64,000 bases of DNA from Anthoceros angustus (lineage: Eukaryota > Streptophyta > Anthocerotopsida > Anthocerotales > Anthocerotaceae). The position numbers were made by a program, and so were the translations under genes. The stretch is from contig MU008206.1 in the NCBI GenBank assembly GCA_010909165.1, positions 186,001-250,000 of the forward strand. The letters are read 5' to 3'. The notes below the pieces were generated by a model, which made no database searches, was not told the origin of the DNA, and saw nothing but the letters and a program-made list of their open reading frames with translations. This document shows, in pieces, positions 11,966 to 23,184 of this stretch (its first letter is position 1; every line of letters starts with the position of its first letter).

Positions 11966-13695
11966 GTAGAATATGTATACATTTTAATGTATAAACAACG
12001 TTGTAAATCATTGAGATATGAATTTTCCAAGTTGTAATCTACCTAATAGATTGTGTTGTAAAGCTGGCGATTCACGAATTTTTTAGGTTGTAAATGAGGT
12101 TGTAAATGAGGTTGTAAATGAGGTTGTAGAAGATGTTGTAAACGACCTTGTAAACAAAGTTGTAACCGATGTTGTAAACCATGTTGTAAAGGACGTTACA
12201 AATGACATTTGCCAACGTCGTTTGCTTTGCAACCGTCGTGGGCAAATGACGTTGGCGAACGACGCTTGCAAACACAGCAAACGACGTTGGCGAACAACGC
12301 TTGCAAACACAGCGAACGACGTTGGCGAATGACGCTTGCAAACACGGTGACGGCGTTGGCGGCGGCGCTTACAAACACGCGACGGCGTTGGCGGCGCTTG
12401 CAAACCACGGCGTTGGCGGCGGCGCTTGCAAACAATGACGGCGTTGGCGCGGCGCTTACAAACACGGTGACGGCGTTGGCGAGCGGCGCTTACACCACAG
12501 CGGCGTTGGCGAGCGGCGCTTACAAACACATGACGGCGTTGGCGAGCGCTTGCAAACATGACGGCGTTGTGACGGGGCTTGCAAACACGGTGACGACATT
12601 GGCGAGCGGCGCAAACATAGCGAGCGGCGTTGGCGACGGCGGCTTGCAAACCGCAGTGACGGCGTTGGCGAGCGGCTTGCAAACAAAGCAAGCGGCGTTG
12701 GCGAGCGTCGTTGCTTTAACGATGTTGTAATTAAATTGTACTCTAGATTGTAAGTAAGGGTGTATGAAGGTTGTAAATGAGGTTGTAACGTATATTGTAA
12801 AATACGTTGTAAATAGACCCACTTTTATAACCTAGTTAAGCTGTCATACTACAACCTCCTATTAACAACCTAGATTACAAGGCAACCACATTGTAAATGG
12901 CATTGTCATTTAGGTTGTAAACGAGCCCAGTGTTGTAAATGGCGTTGTAAACCGGCTACCCCGGACACCTTACCCGTCCGGTTGGCGGATGGCTGCCACG
13001 CCCATGATTTGATGACGTGGCAAACTTCCTGCCACAATTTACCAACCTAGTTAAGTTGTAAGTCTACAAATGTGTAAATGTCCTTTTTACAGCGTGAGGT
13101 TGTAAATTACGTTGTAACATCCGTTATAAAACACTGCGATTTTTCTAGTGAACTTAGATCACGGTGTCCCGAGTACCAAAGTGTCCAGAAATGGCATGCC
13201 ATACTGGGTGTGATAACGGGTCATGAATATGCAAATCTGAATGTATCACTTTAATTTATAATATATTTAGAGAGCGAGGCACATTCATTTTGTAGGGAGG
13301 TTGGCTAATGCCCAATGGGCTCGCGCTTAGGTTCATAAGCGTTAAAGTTTTCACTCTTCTTACAAATGCATCACATTACTACCTAATATAATTCGCTTTA
13401 TCCACATGTACTTATATCTTAGATGGAAGTTGAGGTTATTGAGGAGATTCAAGCGGCAGGGAAGATTGATAGTCTCGACCAACTGTTACATTGGGCTCCA
13501 CTTCTTTTGGAGGATGCGGAGCCATGAGAGGGCGATTGCGAGAAGGATGTAGGAGGATGCGGGAGGATGTAGGAGGAGGCTGGAGGAGGCGATAGTACAT
13601 GCACGAGTAGGAAAGTAAGATTATGGGGCCAAAATATGAGGGATCAATCCTAGGTTATGGGTGCATGTGGACAAAAAGATTGAAGTGAAAGTTTG
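11966..13695. repeat. 1.75-kb tandem unit A with internal minisatellites
   Basis: The unit is followed head-to-tail by unit B (13696-15483). In order it holds an AT-rich start, a 12-bp array of GTTGTAAATGAG (12086-12190, degenerate) and a 33-bp array based on GACGGCGTTGGCG and GCGCTTGCAAACACGGT (about 12240-12720). GTTGTAA words then recur in both orientations, followed by a sequence with two incomplete hairpins near 12975-13040 and an AT-rich tail. Because the 33-bp period is divisible by three, long but meaningless open frames appear in several frames on both strands. The unit has no recognisable transposase. Confidence 0.9.
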
Positions 13696-15483
13696 GTAGA
13701 ATATGTATACATTTTAATGTATAAAACAACGTTGTAAAATCATTGAGATATGAATTTTCCAAGTTGTAATCTACCTAATAGATTGTGTTGTAAAGCTGGC
13801 GATTCACAATTTTTAGGTTGTAAATGAGGTTGTAAATGAGGTTGTAAATGAGGTTGTAAATGAGGTTGTAAATGAGGTTGTAAATGAGGTTGTAAATGAG
13901 GTTGTAAATGAGGTTGTAAATGGCGTTGTAAATGGCGTTGGCGAGCGTCGTTTGCTTGCAAACCGTCGTGGCAAATGGCGTTGGCGACGGCGCTTACAAA
14001 CACAAATAACGGCGTTGGCGAACACGCTTGCAAACACGGTGACGGCGTTGGCGAATGGCGCTTGCAAACACGGTGACGGCGTTGGCGGCGGCGCTTACAA
14101 ACACGGTGACGGCGTTGGCGACGGCGCTTGCAAACACGGTGACGGCGTTGGCGGCGGCGCTTGCAAACACGGTGACGGCGTTGGCGAACGGCGCTTGCAA
14201 ACACGGTGAACGGCGTTGGCGAACGGCGCTTGCAAACACAAATAACGGCGTTGGCGAACGGCGCTTACAAAACGACGGCGTTGGCGGCGGCGCTTGCAAA
14301 CACGGTGACGGCGTTGGCGGCGGCTTGCAAACACGGTGACGGCGTTGGCGAACGACGCTTGCAAACATAGCGAACGACGTTGGCGAACGACGCTTGCAAA
14401 CACAGCGAACGACGTTGGCGAACGACGCTTGCAAACAAAGCAAACGACGTTGGCGAACGTCGTTTGCTTTGCAAACGATGTTGTAATTAAAATTGTACTC
14501 TAGATTGTAAGTAAGGGTGTATGAAGGTTGTAAATGAGGTTGTAACGTATATTGTAAAATACGTTGTAAATAGACCCACTTTTATAACCTAGTTAAGCTG
14601 TCATACTACAACCTCCTATTAACAACCTAGATTACAAGGCAACCACATTGTAAATGGCATTGTCATTTAGGTTGTAAACGAGCCCAGTGTTGTAAATGGC
14701 GTTGTAAACCGGCTACCCCGGACACCTTACCCGTCCGGTTAGCAGATGTGGCTGCCACATCAGCAATTTGATGACGTGGCAAACTTCCCTGCCACGTCAG
14801 CAATTTACCAACCTAGTTAAGTTGTAAGTCTACAAATGTGTAAATGTCCTTTTTTACAACGTGAGGTTGTAAATTACGTTGTAACATCCGTTATAAAACA
14901 CCTGCGATTTTTCTAGTGAACTTAGATGCAGTGTCCCGAGTACCAAAGTGTCCGAAATGGCATGCCATGCACAACCGGGTGTGATAACGGGTCATGAATA
15001 TGCAAATACGAATGTATCACTTTAATTTATAATATATTTAGAGAGCGAGGCACATTCATTTTGTAGGGAGGAGTTGGCTAATGCCCAATGGGCTCGCCGA
15101 CGCTTAGGTTCATAGGCGTTAAAGTTTTCACTCTTCTTACAAATGCATCACATTACTACCTAATATAATTCGCTTTATCCACATGTACTTATATCTTAGA
15201 TGGAAGTTGAGGTTATTGAGGAGATTCAACTGGCAGCAGGGAAGATTGATAGTCTCGACCAACCTGTTACATTGGGCTCCACTTCTTTTGGAGGATGCGG
15301 AGCCATGAGAGGGAGCGATTGCAGAAGGATGTAGGAGGATGCGGGAGGATGTAGGAGGAGGCTGGAGGGAGCGATAGTACATGCACGAGTAGGAAAGTAA
15401 GATTGTCGGGGCCAAAATATGAGGGATCAATCCTAGGTTATGGGTGCATGTGGACAAAAAAGATTGAAGTGAAAGTTTGGTAG
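13696..15483. repeat. 1.75-kb tandem unit B with internal minisatellites
   Basis: This is the second copy of the 11966 unit. The 12-bp array is nearly perfect here, with about nine GTTGTAAATGAG units (13816-13925), and the 33-bp array (about 13930-14470) is more regular than in unit A. Two good hairpins follow. GATGTGGC is paired with GCCACATC around one base, and GACGTGGCA is paired with TGCCACGTC around an eight-base loop; both lie in 14750-14800. The array ends with AACGTCGTTTGCTTTGCAAA. The open frames over the 33-bp array are by-products of its period. Confidence 0.9.
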
Positions 15484-15589
15484 TGCTTGGAATCTAATGT
15501 GGCTATGCTCTTTCCAATTCCCATGGTTTATTTTTCCTCATCTTCATTATCATGTTTTTCATGCGTTCTTTGAAATTTGTGATAGTAGG

Positions 15590-16065
15590 GTCCAGGGTGT
15601 GCGGTGCGGTGAGCCGAGTTCCAAGTTTAGGGTTTCACAGGTTTAGGGTTTTGCAGCAGCTGATCTTCTAGGTTTAGGGTTTCATATATTTAGGATTCCA
15701 TAGGTTTAGGGTTTCACAAGAATAGGGTTTCACAGGTTTAGGGTTTGGCAGCTGTTGATCTTCTAGGTTTAGGGTTTCACAAGAATAGGGCTTCACAAGT
15801 TTAGGGTTTTGCAGTTGTTGATTTTCAAGGTTTAGGGTTTCACAAATTTAGGGTTCCACAGGTCTAGGGTTTTATGGCAGCTGATCTTCTAGGTTTGGGG
15901 TTTTATAAATTTAGGGTTCTACAAGTTTAGGGTTTTACGGCAGATGATCTTTCAGGTTTAAGGTTTTACAGGTTTAGGGTTTTACAGGTATAGGGTTCTA
16001 GGGTTTAGGGTTTAGGGTTCTACAGGTTTAGGGTTTTACAAGTATAGGGTTCACGGCAGCTGATC
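15590..16065 (+). repeat. Degenerate TTTAGGG-rich tract (interstitial telomere-like)
   Basis: About 20 TTTAGGG or TATAGGG units occur on the plus strand. They are separated by short words such as TTCACAGG, TTTTACAGG and GCAGCTGATCTTCTAGG, so the tract reads as a higher-order repeat of about 60-100 bp. It lies immediately 5' of the LINE-like element, whose 3' end meets a perfect telomeric array in the opposite orientation. It is not a chromosome end in this window. Confidence 0.85.
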
Positions 16066-17724
16066 TTCCAGGTTCAAGGACGGATACCGGCTATATTTAA
16101 AAAGCAAATCAGAGAGTGGAGCACCCTAGTTTTGGATAAGGTTCCTTTATATTATTTTTTCCATGGGGCCTCCTTCTTCCGCTTCTGGGAAGCACACTCC
16201 TTACCTCATCTGCGGAATTTTATGTGGAATTTTATATAACGGTATTGTTGGTGCAAAGAGGCACTTGGGCATGATGCACTAGGATTTTGACTAAAATGCA
16301 TGGGAGGCTCAAATGAGGGCTACATCTTCCGGGTTGCCGCCCCTTCCTCCTCTCGTCGGGTTGCTCCCCTGGAGCCTCCGCCAGAGTCTTGGCAATAGTT
16401 ATGGGCGTAGTCTGATAATCTTTTGGCTCTTTATGACACGCGTCTCCCGAGATCCTGCCTTTTTCGGCATCTCCCCCATCGACTGCAAGACGATGTCCGC
16501 TTGGCCTACAGGCTTCCCTTGGAGCGCCTTGCGCAGGACTCCCGAGATGAAGCAGCCTGGACTTTGTTCCTTTTCCTTTCCCGGGTGGTGTCTCCGTCGC
16601 TCTAGAGGTGGGAATTCACTTCACAAGAAGATTACCTCCCGGCTCTGCCGTTTCCGGGCTAGGGACTGGTAGGCTCTTCAGGAAGAGGGGAGCTGTGCTG
16701 CTCGATCGAGGTTGGAGTCGGCTAAGCTTGATCAGGTTTGTCAAGTCCCCGTGAAGGCGTGTCTGAAACGTGCCTCCTACTTGGTCGCACAGGTGAGTAT
16801 GCTAGGGCTGTACGGGCCCTTCGACGAGCCGGTGGCTCTGGCATCCAAGGAGATTATTGCTGCTCTTCGGGCCCTACACCCGGCTCCAGACGTCCCCACC
16901 AAATATCTTGGAGTTTGTGGTGGAGGAGCCCTTCTGTCTGGACAGGGTGGTTTTTGGTCGCGCTCTAACTACCAACCCGCGGCTCTCTTCTGGGGGTCTT
17001 TCTGAAACAATTTATGATCACCTTCGTGACTACTTCTCTCCTGAGGATCCCTCTAGTGGGTTTTTGGAGCTCTTTATCCTGGCGGCGGCTGTGGCGCGGG
17101 GGGAAGAACCCCCATCGCATTTCACGGGTGTTGGGGGCTAGCAGGCTTTTGGCTATGGAGAAGCCCACATCGGGGGTGCGCCCCATCACCGTGGGAGAGG
17201 CGTTCCTATGTCTTATTAGCCGCAGCATTGCCCTCCAGCTCAGGGAGCAATTCCGGGCTCATCTTAGCCCCCATCAGTTTGGCATCGCCACCCCGGAGGG
17301 CTGCGAGCTCGACGGTGAGTTTTGTAGTCGAGGTGGTTTTCCAGCAACAGCTGGATTGTGTTGCCCTTCGATGTTGAGCGCTTTCAACGCTTTGTATCGT
17401 GACCATCCATCTTCAAGAGCTTAAAAGGCCGGGCGGGCAACTAGCAAGTCTTATTCCTTTTGTTTGCTCTTTCTATGGTTCCCCGTCTAAACTATATTAT
17501 CAGCACGGGCTCTTAGTGGGGGGTCTCCGTGCTTGACTCCACAATGGGAACCAGGCAAGGGGATCCCTTTGGAGGAGCTCTCTTTGCTATGGCACATTTC
17601 AGGGCCTTGTCAATAACTGCCTCCTTGGTGTAGGAGTGCGTCTTTCCATTGGTGGCCGATGACACCCACATCCTTGGGTCGGTGGATAAAGTCAAAGATG
17701 ATTTCAACCTCCTCTCCTTGGAGC

Positions 17725-18414
17725 TCTCCCGGGAGCCTTGGCCTGAAGGTCAAGATCTTGAAGTGCAAGGTTTGGTCCCCGTCCGGTCTTACGCCCCCTC
17801 TTCACTATCCCAGGGGGGATATTGATTCTCCACAAGGGCTACGGATCCTTGGAGTCCCGGTCGGGCCCCCGGGCTTTATACGAGAATTTGTGGATGTTGC
17901 TTTGAAAGAGGATCTTGCACATATCGACCTCTCTAGGTTGGGCGACCCACAGGTGGCCTTCGGCATCCTCTCTTCACCCAGCATCGCCACAGGTATCTTA
18001 TTCGCATTGTCCCCCCCTATGTAGTTTTTCTTTCTCAACTTGGAGATTTCGACGAGCAGGTTATGCATTCTCTGGGAGACATATCGGCCCAGGTTCCTTC
18101 GAATGTGCGGCCGGGGACTTGGAGCGGTGACAGCGTTCCTACCTGCCGCTTTTGGGGGCGCAGGTCTTTTGACCATGGAGGCCTCAGCGCCAGCGGCTTT
18201 TCTAGGAAGCTAGGCTCTCTTGGCCCCCATTTTGGCCTCTCGCTTCCTTATTCGAGATAGCAACATTTTGGAGGATTTCGTCGCCGGAGTTGAGGAGGGG
18301 TGCTTCCCCCTCCAAGTGTCCCTAAGGTCGGCTGGGACCTCTTACCCCCCTCGGCCGGGAGGCCATGCCTTCTTTTTCTTCGTTTCTCGCAGATAGGTTT
18401 CGGGGGTTGCAGGC
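17725..18414. repeat. 0.69-kb tandem duplication inside the LINE, copy 1
   Basis: The segment after the reverse-transcriptase active site (LKVKILKCKVWSPSG, RILGVPVGPPGF, GDPQVAFGILSS) occurs twice in tandem. In copy 1 the codons after GILSS are scrambled relative to copy 2, and other small words are lost. For example, CTCGGCCGGGA at 18350 corresponds to CTCTGGCCAGGGA at 19045 in copy 2. Confidence 0.88.
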
Positions 18415-19102
18415 TTCTCTCCGGGAGCCTTGGCCTGAAGGTCAAGATCTTGAAGTGCAAGGTTTGGTCCCCGTCCGGTCTTACGCCCCCTCTTCACTAT
18501 CCCAGGGGGGATATTGATTCTCCACAAGGGCTACGGATCCTTGGAGTCCCGGTCGGGCCCCCGGGCTTTATACGAGAATTTGTGGATGTTGCTTTGAAAG
18601 AGGATCTTGCACATATCGACGACCTCTCTAGGTTGGGCGACCCACAGGTGGCCTTCGGCATCCTCTCTTCCTGCTTCGCGCGCTGCCCTGGGTATCTTAT
18701 TCGCATTGTCCCCCCCTATGTAGTTTTTCTTTCTCAACTTGGAGATTTCGACGAGCAGGTTATGCATTCTCTGGGAGACATATCGGCCCAGGTTCCTTCG
18801 AATGTGCGGCCGGGGACTTGGAGCGGTGACAGCGTTCCTACCTGCCGCTTTTAGGTGGTCTTTTGACCATGGAGGCCTCAGCGCCAGCGGCTTTTCTAGG
18901 AAGCTAGGCTCTCTTGGCCCCCATTTTGGCCTCTCGCTTCCTTATTCGAGATAGCAACATTTTGGAGGATTTCGTCGCCGGAGTTGAGGAGGGGTGCTTC
19001 CCCCTCCAAGTGTCCCTAAGGTCGGCTAGGGACCTCTTACCCCCTCTGGCCAGGGAGGCCATGCCTTCTTTTTCTTCGTTTCTCGCAGATAGGTTTCGGG
19101 GT
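18415..19102. repeat. 0.69-kb tandem duplication inside the LINE, copy 2
   Basis: This is the second copy of the 17725-18414 segment. It begins abruptly with CTCTCCGGGAGCCTTGG and runs on into the unique C-terminal part of the element. Within it the frame (18420-18850) is open over about 140 codons and reads GILSSCFARCPGYLIRIVPP, which is closer to the family consensus than copy 1. Confidence 0.88.
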
Positions 19103-19772
19103 GTGCCTCTCCAGGAGAAGCATTATGGGCAGTGCTGAGGTCTTCTTGGATTCTTCTATTCCTCGTCCCGCTAGAGCTCGCCTTTGCTCTTGCTCAGGGA
19201 AGGGTGCAGGTTCCTGGCTCCTAGCCCGCCCTTACATCTAGGCGTTCAGTGCACGGCTTCTTTTCTACGCGATGAGGTTTCGCACAGGTCCGTCCAACCA
19301 CTAGCCCGTTCTCTTAGGCTTCTTCGTAGGGCCTCCATCGTGACCACCATGGCCCTTAGCACGTTGTCCAATGAGTGGACAACGTATTGCTACACACGAC
19401 GCCGTTCGAGACGTCGTGTTCTCGATGGCCAAGGAGAGCAGTTTCTTCCCTTTCAAGGAGCAGCAGTATACTCTGCTCAATGGCATCTCTATTAGAGCTG
19501 ACCTTTTCTTGACACGGGGGGACGAGAACTCGATTGCAGATGTGGTTGTCACTGACCCAACTAGAGATTCTGTTAGCGACCATGTCATCATCAACCCTCC
19601 AGGTTGGGCGGCGGAAGGGAGCGCAATTAAGAAAATTTATAAGTATAGGCCCATGCAGCAAGGTCACATTTTCATCCCCCTTGCCATTGAAATCCATGGG
19701 GCCTTGGGTAAGGTTTTTTCTCGTTTTATCAAGGAGTGCATAAGGCACGGTTTGCTCGATCACACGATCTAA

Positions 19773-19838
19773 AAGCCCTAAACCCTAAACCCTAAACCCT
19801 AAACCCTAAACCCTAAACCCTAAACCCTAAACCCTACA
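19773..19838 (-). repeat. Perfect telomeric array (CCCTAAA)n
   Basis: Nine consecutive CCCTAAA units run from 19776 to about 19837, with only AAG between them and the stop codon of the LINE. The unit is the Arabidopsis-type plant telomere repeat. A chromosome end is excluded because unique genic sequence (GrpE) follows. It may be the 3' tail or the target of the LINE, or the scar of a repaired break. Confidence 0.95.
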
Positions 19839-19840
19839 CA

Positions 19841-20067
19841 CCCAGAAAATTCCAAACGCCGTTTTGATCTGCAACCAGTCCACCAGGCTCTGAGCAACGC
19901 TAGATGAGATTTACCATCTCGTTCCTGTTTTAAAGTCTCCACATTCTCTCTTACCTCGATCATCTAAGTCATCTAACGAGCAAACCGTTGCTTTGAACAG
20001 CCCCACAACCAGAAAATTCCAAACGCCGTTCTGATCTGTAACCAGTCCACCAGGCTCTGAGGAACGC
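19841..20067. repeat. Pair of 60-bp direct repeats downstream of GrpE
   Basis: The sequence CCAGAAAATTCCAAACGCCG and the roughly 40 bases after it occur at about 19841-19902 and again at about 20006-20067, with a few substitutions. They lie 3' of the minus-strand GrpE gene, possibly in its 3' untranslated or flanking region. No function is evident. Confidence 0.8.
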
Positions 20068-20464
20068 GCGGAACGATACACTCTACTCAGCAGGCCCTAC
20101 CAATAACCACCTGTTTCCGCTATGTTCACTACCACAAAGCGATCACCCATGGGAAACGCCCAATACGCAGGACCTTCCACAAGTAGCCAATGTTGACCAG
20201 GCATCCCGAGATACTTCACCGTATTCAAGAGGACAACTCCCATTCCACCGAGGTGGACTGCAGCATCACTCGGAAAGCCACGGCAAACACTTTCACACGA
20301 TCTAAAAGCTGCCCTCAGCAATGTTCTTTTCAAATTGATGCCTTCAAATTAGGCCTTAATACCGAAGAGGAATGCTACGGCCTAAACTCTCAACCTACAT
20401 CTCTCAAAATTTTCTATCGGCCCGGTTAGCCCAAGCAGATACTTTCACCCCGCCCGTGCGGATG

Positions 20465-23184
20465 TTAATCTGAATCAGCATCTGAATCCCGCTCTTCTGG
20501 CTTCGCCTTCACCACGCCGACATCCGCCGGCCTGATTACTCTATCATGAAGTCTGTAGCCCGTCTGCATTCCATGCAAACCGAGTCAGGAACTGAAGTGC
20601 TAGTAGTCAGTTTCGTGCCGTTCAGCTTGTAAAAACTCACCTTCAAAACGACTGCGACAGTGCCAGCTTCCTTGCTACTGTCCTCTACCTCGAATACAGC
20701 TGCATGGACATTCGGATCGAACTTTTCCCCGACAGGATCATATTTCACTAAGCCGTGCTTCTTGAACGCCTGCTCAAAGATCAATGACGAGTACGCCACA
20801 TCATTCCTCCATTAACGGTAGATCAACAACCAAAAAGAATGCGGGAGGCCGTTCGACCCACCTGTGACAACACCTTCTCCGTCATTTCCACACCTTCCAG
20901 CAGTGCCTGAAGCTGCTTACCATACCCCTGAGCATCATCACCTGCCATCTCAGGCTCACTAGACTTTTTGGGAACAGCAGCTGCAGCCCGACTCAAGTTA
21001 TCTGCCACATCAAGCAAGTCCTTGGCAAAACCCTGTCAAACACAGCCGCACACAAACGTCACACACGGACTATAACTGAGAAAAACGCCAAACCTAACGG
21101 TCAAGACATGCAAGCGAAGGATTGGCACACCTGGACAGCGAATTTGCGTGCATTCTCAGCTTCCCTCTTAGTCCTCTCAACCAAGTTTTGCGCTGATGCC
21201 AAGTTCCGAAGCATGTTACTCTCCATTTCCTTGAGAGCCTTTTTCGAGTTTGCTAGCTGCTCTTCAGCATCCTCAAGCTGGTCCTGCAGCTCTTCCAACT
21301 TCTGAGCCTCGTTGCTCATGACTTCAGCCACTTTGGCGGCTGTTTCTGGCGCAGCCTTCACTCCCCCCTCAGGCCCACTACTGACAGGCTCCACCTTCTC
21401 CTCAACCGCGGCAGGACTGGCGTTATCATCTGCTGATGATCCCGATCGCCCTTCCTTGGTCCCCACTTCGGGTGCTGCAGATGACAAGCTAGCCGTATGG
21501 GCACAAAGGCGTTCAGATGTGGCAGCCGGGAGGCTCTGTTGAGCAGAAGTTGGTTTTCTTTGTCAATCTACTGAATGTAAACAAGCTATGCATCCGACTT
21601 CGGACCAGCTACTGCGACTTTCCTCTGGACTGCTGCTGTTAAGGGGAACAAACAAACTGTGCGAAAATGCTGTGACAGGAGTGCATGCGCCTTGAAGCTG
21701 GAATGACACACAAACCCAGTACCAGTGCCACTTGCAGAACAACTTGAAGGCCCTCACATCACGTGGTCATCAGGGAGGGAGGGAGGCAGGGAGGGAGGCA
21801 GGCAGGCAACACAGTTGCAGAAGGGAAGAAGGGTTAGAAAGGGGACTGAGAGTGATGCATGCACAAATGAGGTCAAGGAACCAGTTGAAGCAAATGGAGC
21901 TCAGCGTCGAACCCAAGCCCGGTGGCTGCCTGAGGAATGAGCTCACCGTCCACCATGCCGCCGAAGACGAGGATAGCATTCCCCGAATTAACCGCACAGG
22001 CAGCATGGAAGGAGCGTTTGGGCGCGGCTCCCCACTGCTTCAGCTTCTTCCAAAACCTTCGGCAAAGCCGGTTGGCGCCCGCCTCCGGGGACCTGCTCAT
22101 GCACCCGGACGCGGAGGACTGCGGAGTGACAGCCGGATCCAGAACCCACACATCGCTTTTCCTACATCGCCTGGCATCCTCCCCCCCGAAGATGAGAATC
22201 CTGCCCCCGAAAATGAGCGTGGCCGAGTGCCCCGCACGAGGAGCAGGGAAGTCCGGGGCGGCTGGCCTCATGGGCTCAGCTCCACCCGTAGGCCACTCCC
22301 CTCCATGTCCAGCACCCACACATCGTTCATCACCTCGAACCTGACCCCTGCCCCCGAACAGGATGATCCGCTTCCCGCCCACCCAGGTGAGCGAGTGCCC
22401 GGATCGCGCAGCCGGCGCAACGGGGTAACGATTTCCCGCCACTCAGGGCTCCCGGTTCTGAGATCCAGCACCCACGTATCCCCCAGGCGCACCCCGTCAG
22501 ATCCTATCCCCGAACACCACCATCCTGCTCCCGTCCGCGTCCCGTCCCCGTCCCCGGCGTGGCAGGCGGCGTGCGCCCCTGGGCGGCGGGGCCGGGACAG
22601 GGCGCCCTCCAGCAGCTTCCATGCCCACCTGCCGTCCGCCCCGGCTCTGAACACCCATGCGTCGTTGTGGCGCACGGCCTTGTCGTTGATGCCCCCGAAG
22701 GCCACCAGAGCATCCCCAACTGCGCTGCAGCTGTGGCCGAAGCGGCCGGATGGCGTGCCGCAGCCAGCCATCCTCCAGCGCACGCCGTGAGAAGGATCGT
22801 CCGGGAGGAGGCCACCCAGGTGTCGTCAGGTCCCGACCTGCCACATCCATCAATCATCCCTCTTAAGACACATCGAGGATTCACACTACCCTCATCCTTG
22901 CACAAACCGCCCATTTCCGCGGAATCCCATCACACAAGAAACATCAAGTTCAATTCCTGGGTCAGCACTTGTCTGTAATATACCTTGCTTTCAGCCACCA
23001 ATAGAAAATCTCTGTCTTGCACAGGCCTCCGCAAAATGCCCACACATCCTGATTCCTGCAGCTGAGTGAACGTCGGGGCTACGCTACGCTGGGCGCTTGA
23101 AAACACAGGCGCTCCCTGCTGCTGCCGAAAAACTCTAAGGAGCCGTCTGCTCCCCTGGCGCATACTCGACTGCAAGGGATTCAT
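20465..23184 (-). CDS. Mitochondrial GrpE nucleotide exchange factor (5 exons)
   Basis: Exons in transcription order are 23184-23023, 21535-21131, 21032-20862, 20769-20641 and 20563-20465. All lie in phase and give about 321 residues. Exon 1 begins at an ATG preceded by GGTGGCGGCG and encodes an Arg/Ser-rich mitochondrial presequence. Exon 2 contains a long acidic coiled coil. Exons 3-5 carry the GrpE head (LLEGVEMTEKVLSQ, GLVKYDPVGEKFDPNVHAAV, TGYRLHDRVIRPADVGVV). GrpE releases ADP from mitochondrial Hsp70 during protein import and folding. Intron 1 is about 1.49 kb while the others are 77-98 bp, because a partial copy of the neighbouring kelch gene lies inside it. The gene is divergent from TEX261, 392 bp away. 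Confidence 0.92.
21541..22850 (-). pseudogene. Partial F-box/kelch copy inside GrpE intron 1
   Basis: This block duplicates 24774-26091, which covers exon 2, ten bases of intron and the 3' flank of the kelch gene. It stops one base or so before the GrpE exon 2 acceptor. It lacks the F-box exon and any promoter of its own. Relative to the other copy it has many indels; one at about 22245-22290 destroys the DVWVLDMEGEWPTWVEL stretch. At 22591-22605 it has GGGACAGGG where the other copy has GGGACGGG, and here the pseudogene keeps the better frame. It is either a real segmental duplication trapped in an intron or a misassembly. Confidence 0.88.

Larger units (their letters stand above)
16300..19772 (+). 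mobile_element. Non-LTR retrotransposon with restriction-like endonuclease, broken ORF
   Basis: The element has the layout of a single-ORF LINE with its endonuclease at the C-terminus. The N-terminal region is at 16423-16605 (RLQDDVRLAYRLPLERLAQD). The reverse transcriptase starts near 17010. GVRPITVGEAFLCLISRSIA and HLSPHQFGIATPEGCE are at 17174-17310, the GTRQGDPFGGALFAMAHF block is at 17541-17605, and the active site VADDTHILG is at 17653-17680. The C-terminal domain (19371-19772) has QRIATHDAVRD, IRADLFLTRGDE and IADVVVTDPTRD, which fit the PD-(D/E)XK nuclease of R2-type elements. Several frameshifts and an internal 0.69-kb duplication disrupt it. The stop codon is at 19770-19772. Confidence 0.85.

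Noticed and set aside
12083-12822. Long overlapping open frames on both strands over the 33-bp array
   Set aside because: The 33-base period keeps every frame open without selection, and the peptides are simple 11-residue repeats that differ in register between strands.
13740-14474. Arg/Val/Cys-rich repeat proteins in unit B
   Set aside because: They are the same by-product of the 33-bp minisatellite; no start context or conserved domain is present.
11966-15483. CRISPR-like array
   Set aside because: The repeats are contiguous with no unique spacers and the genome is eukaryotic; this is a minisatellite.
19773-19838. A true chromosome end
   Set aside because: The array has only nine units and is followed by unique sequence and intact genes.
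22268-22914. An independent second kelch gene
   Set aside because: It has no F-box exon or promoter, its frames are broken, and it sits inside the GrpE intron as a partial copy.
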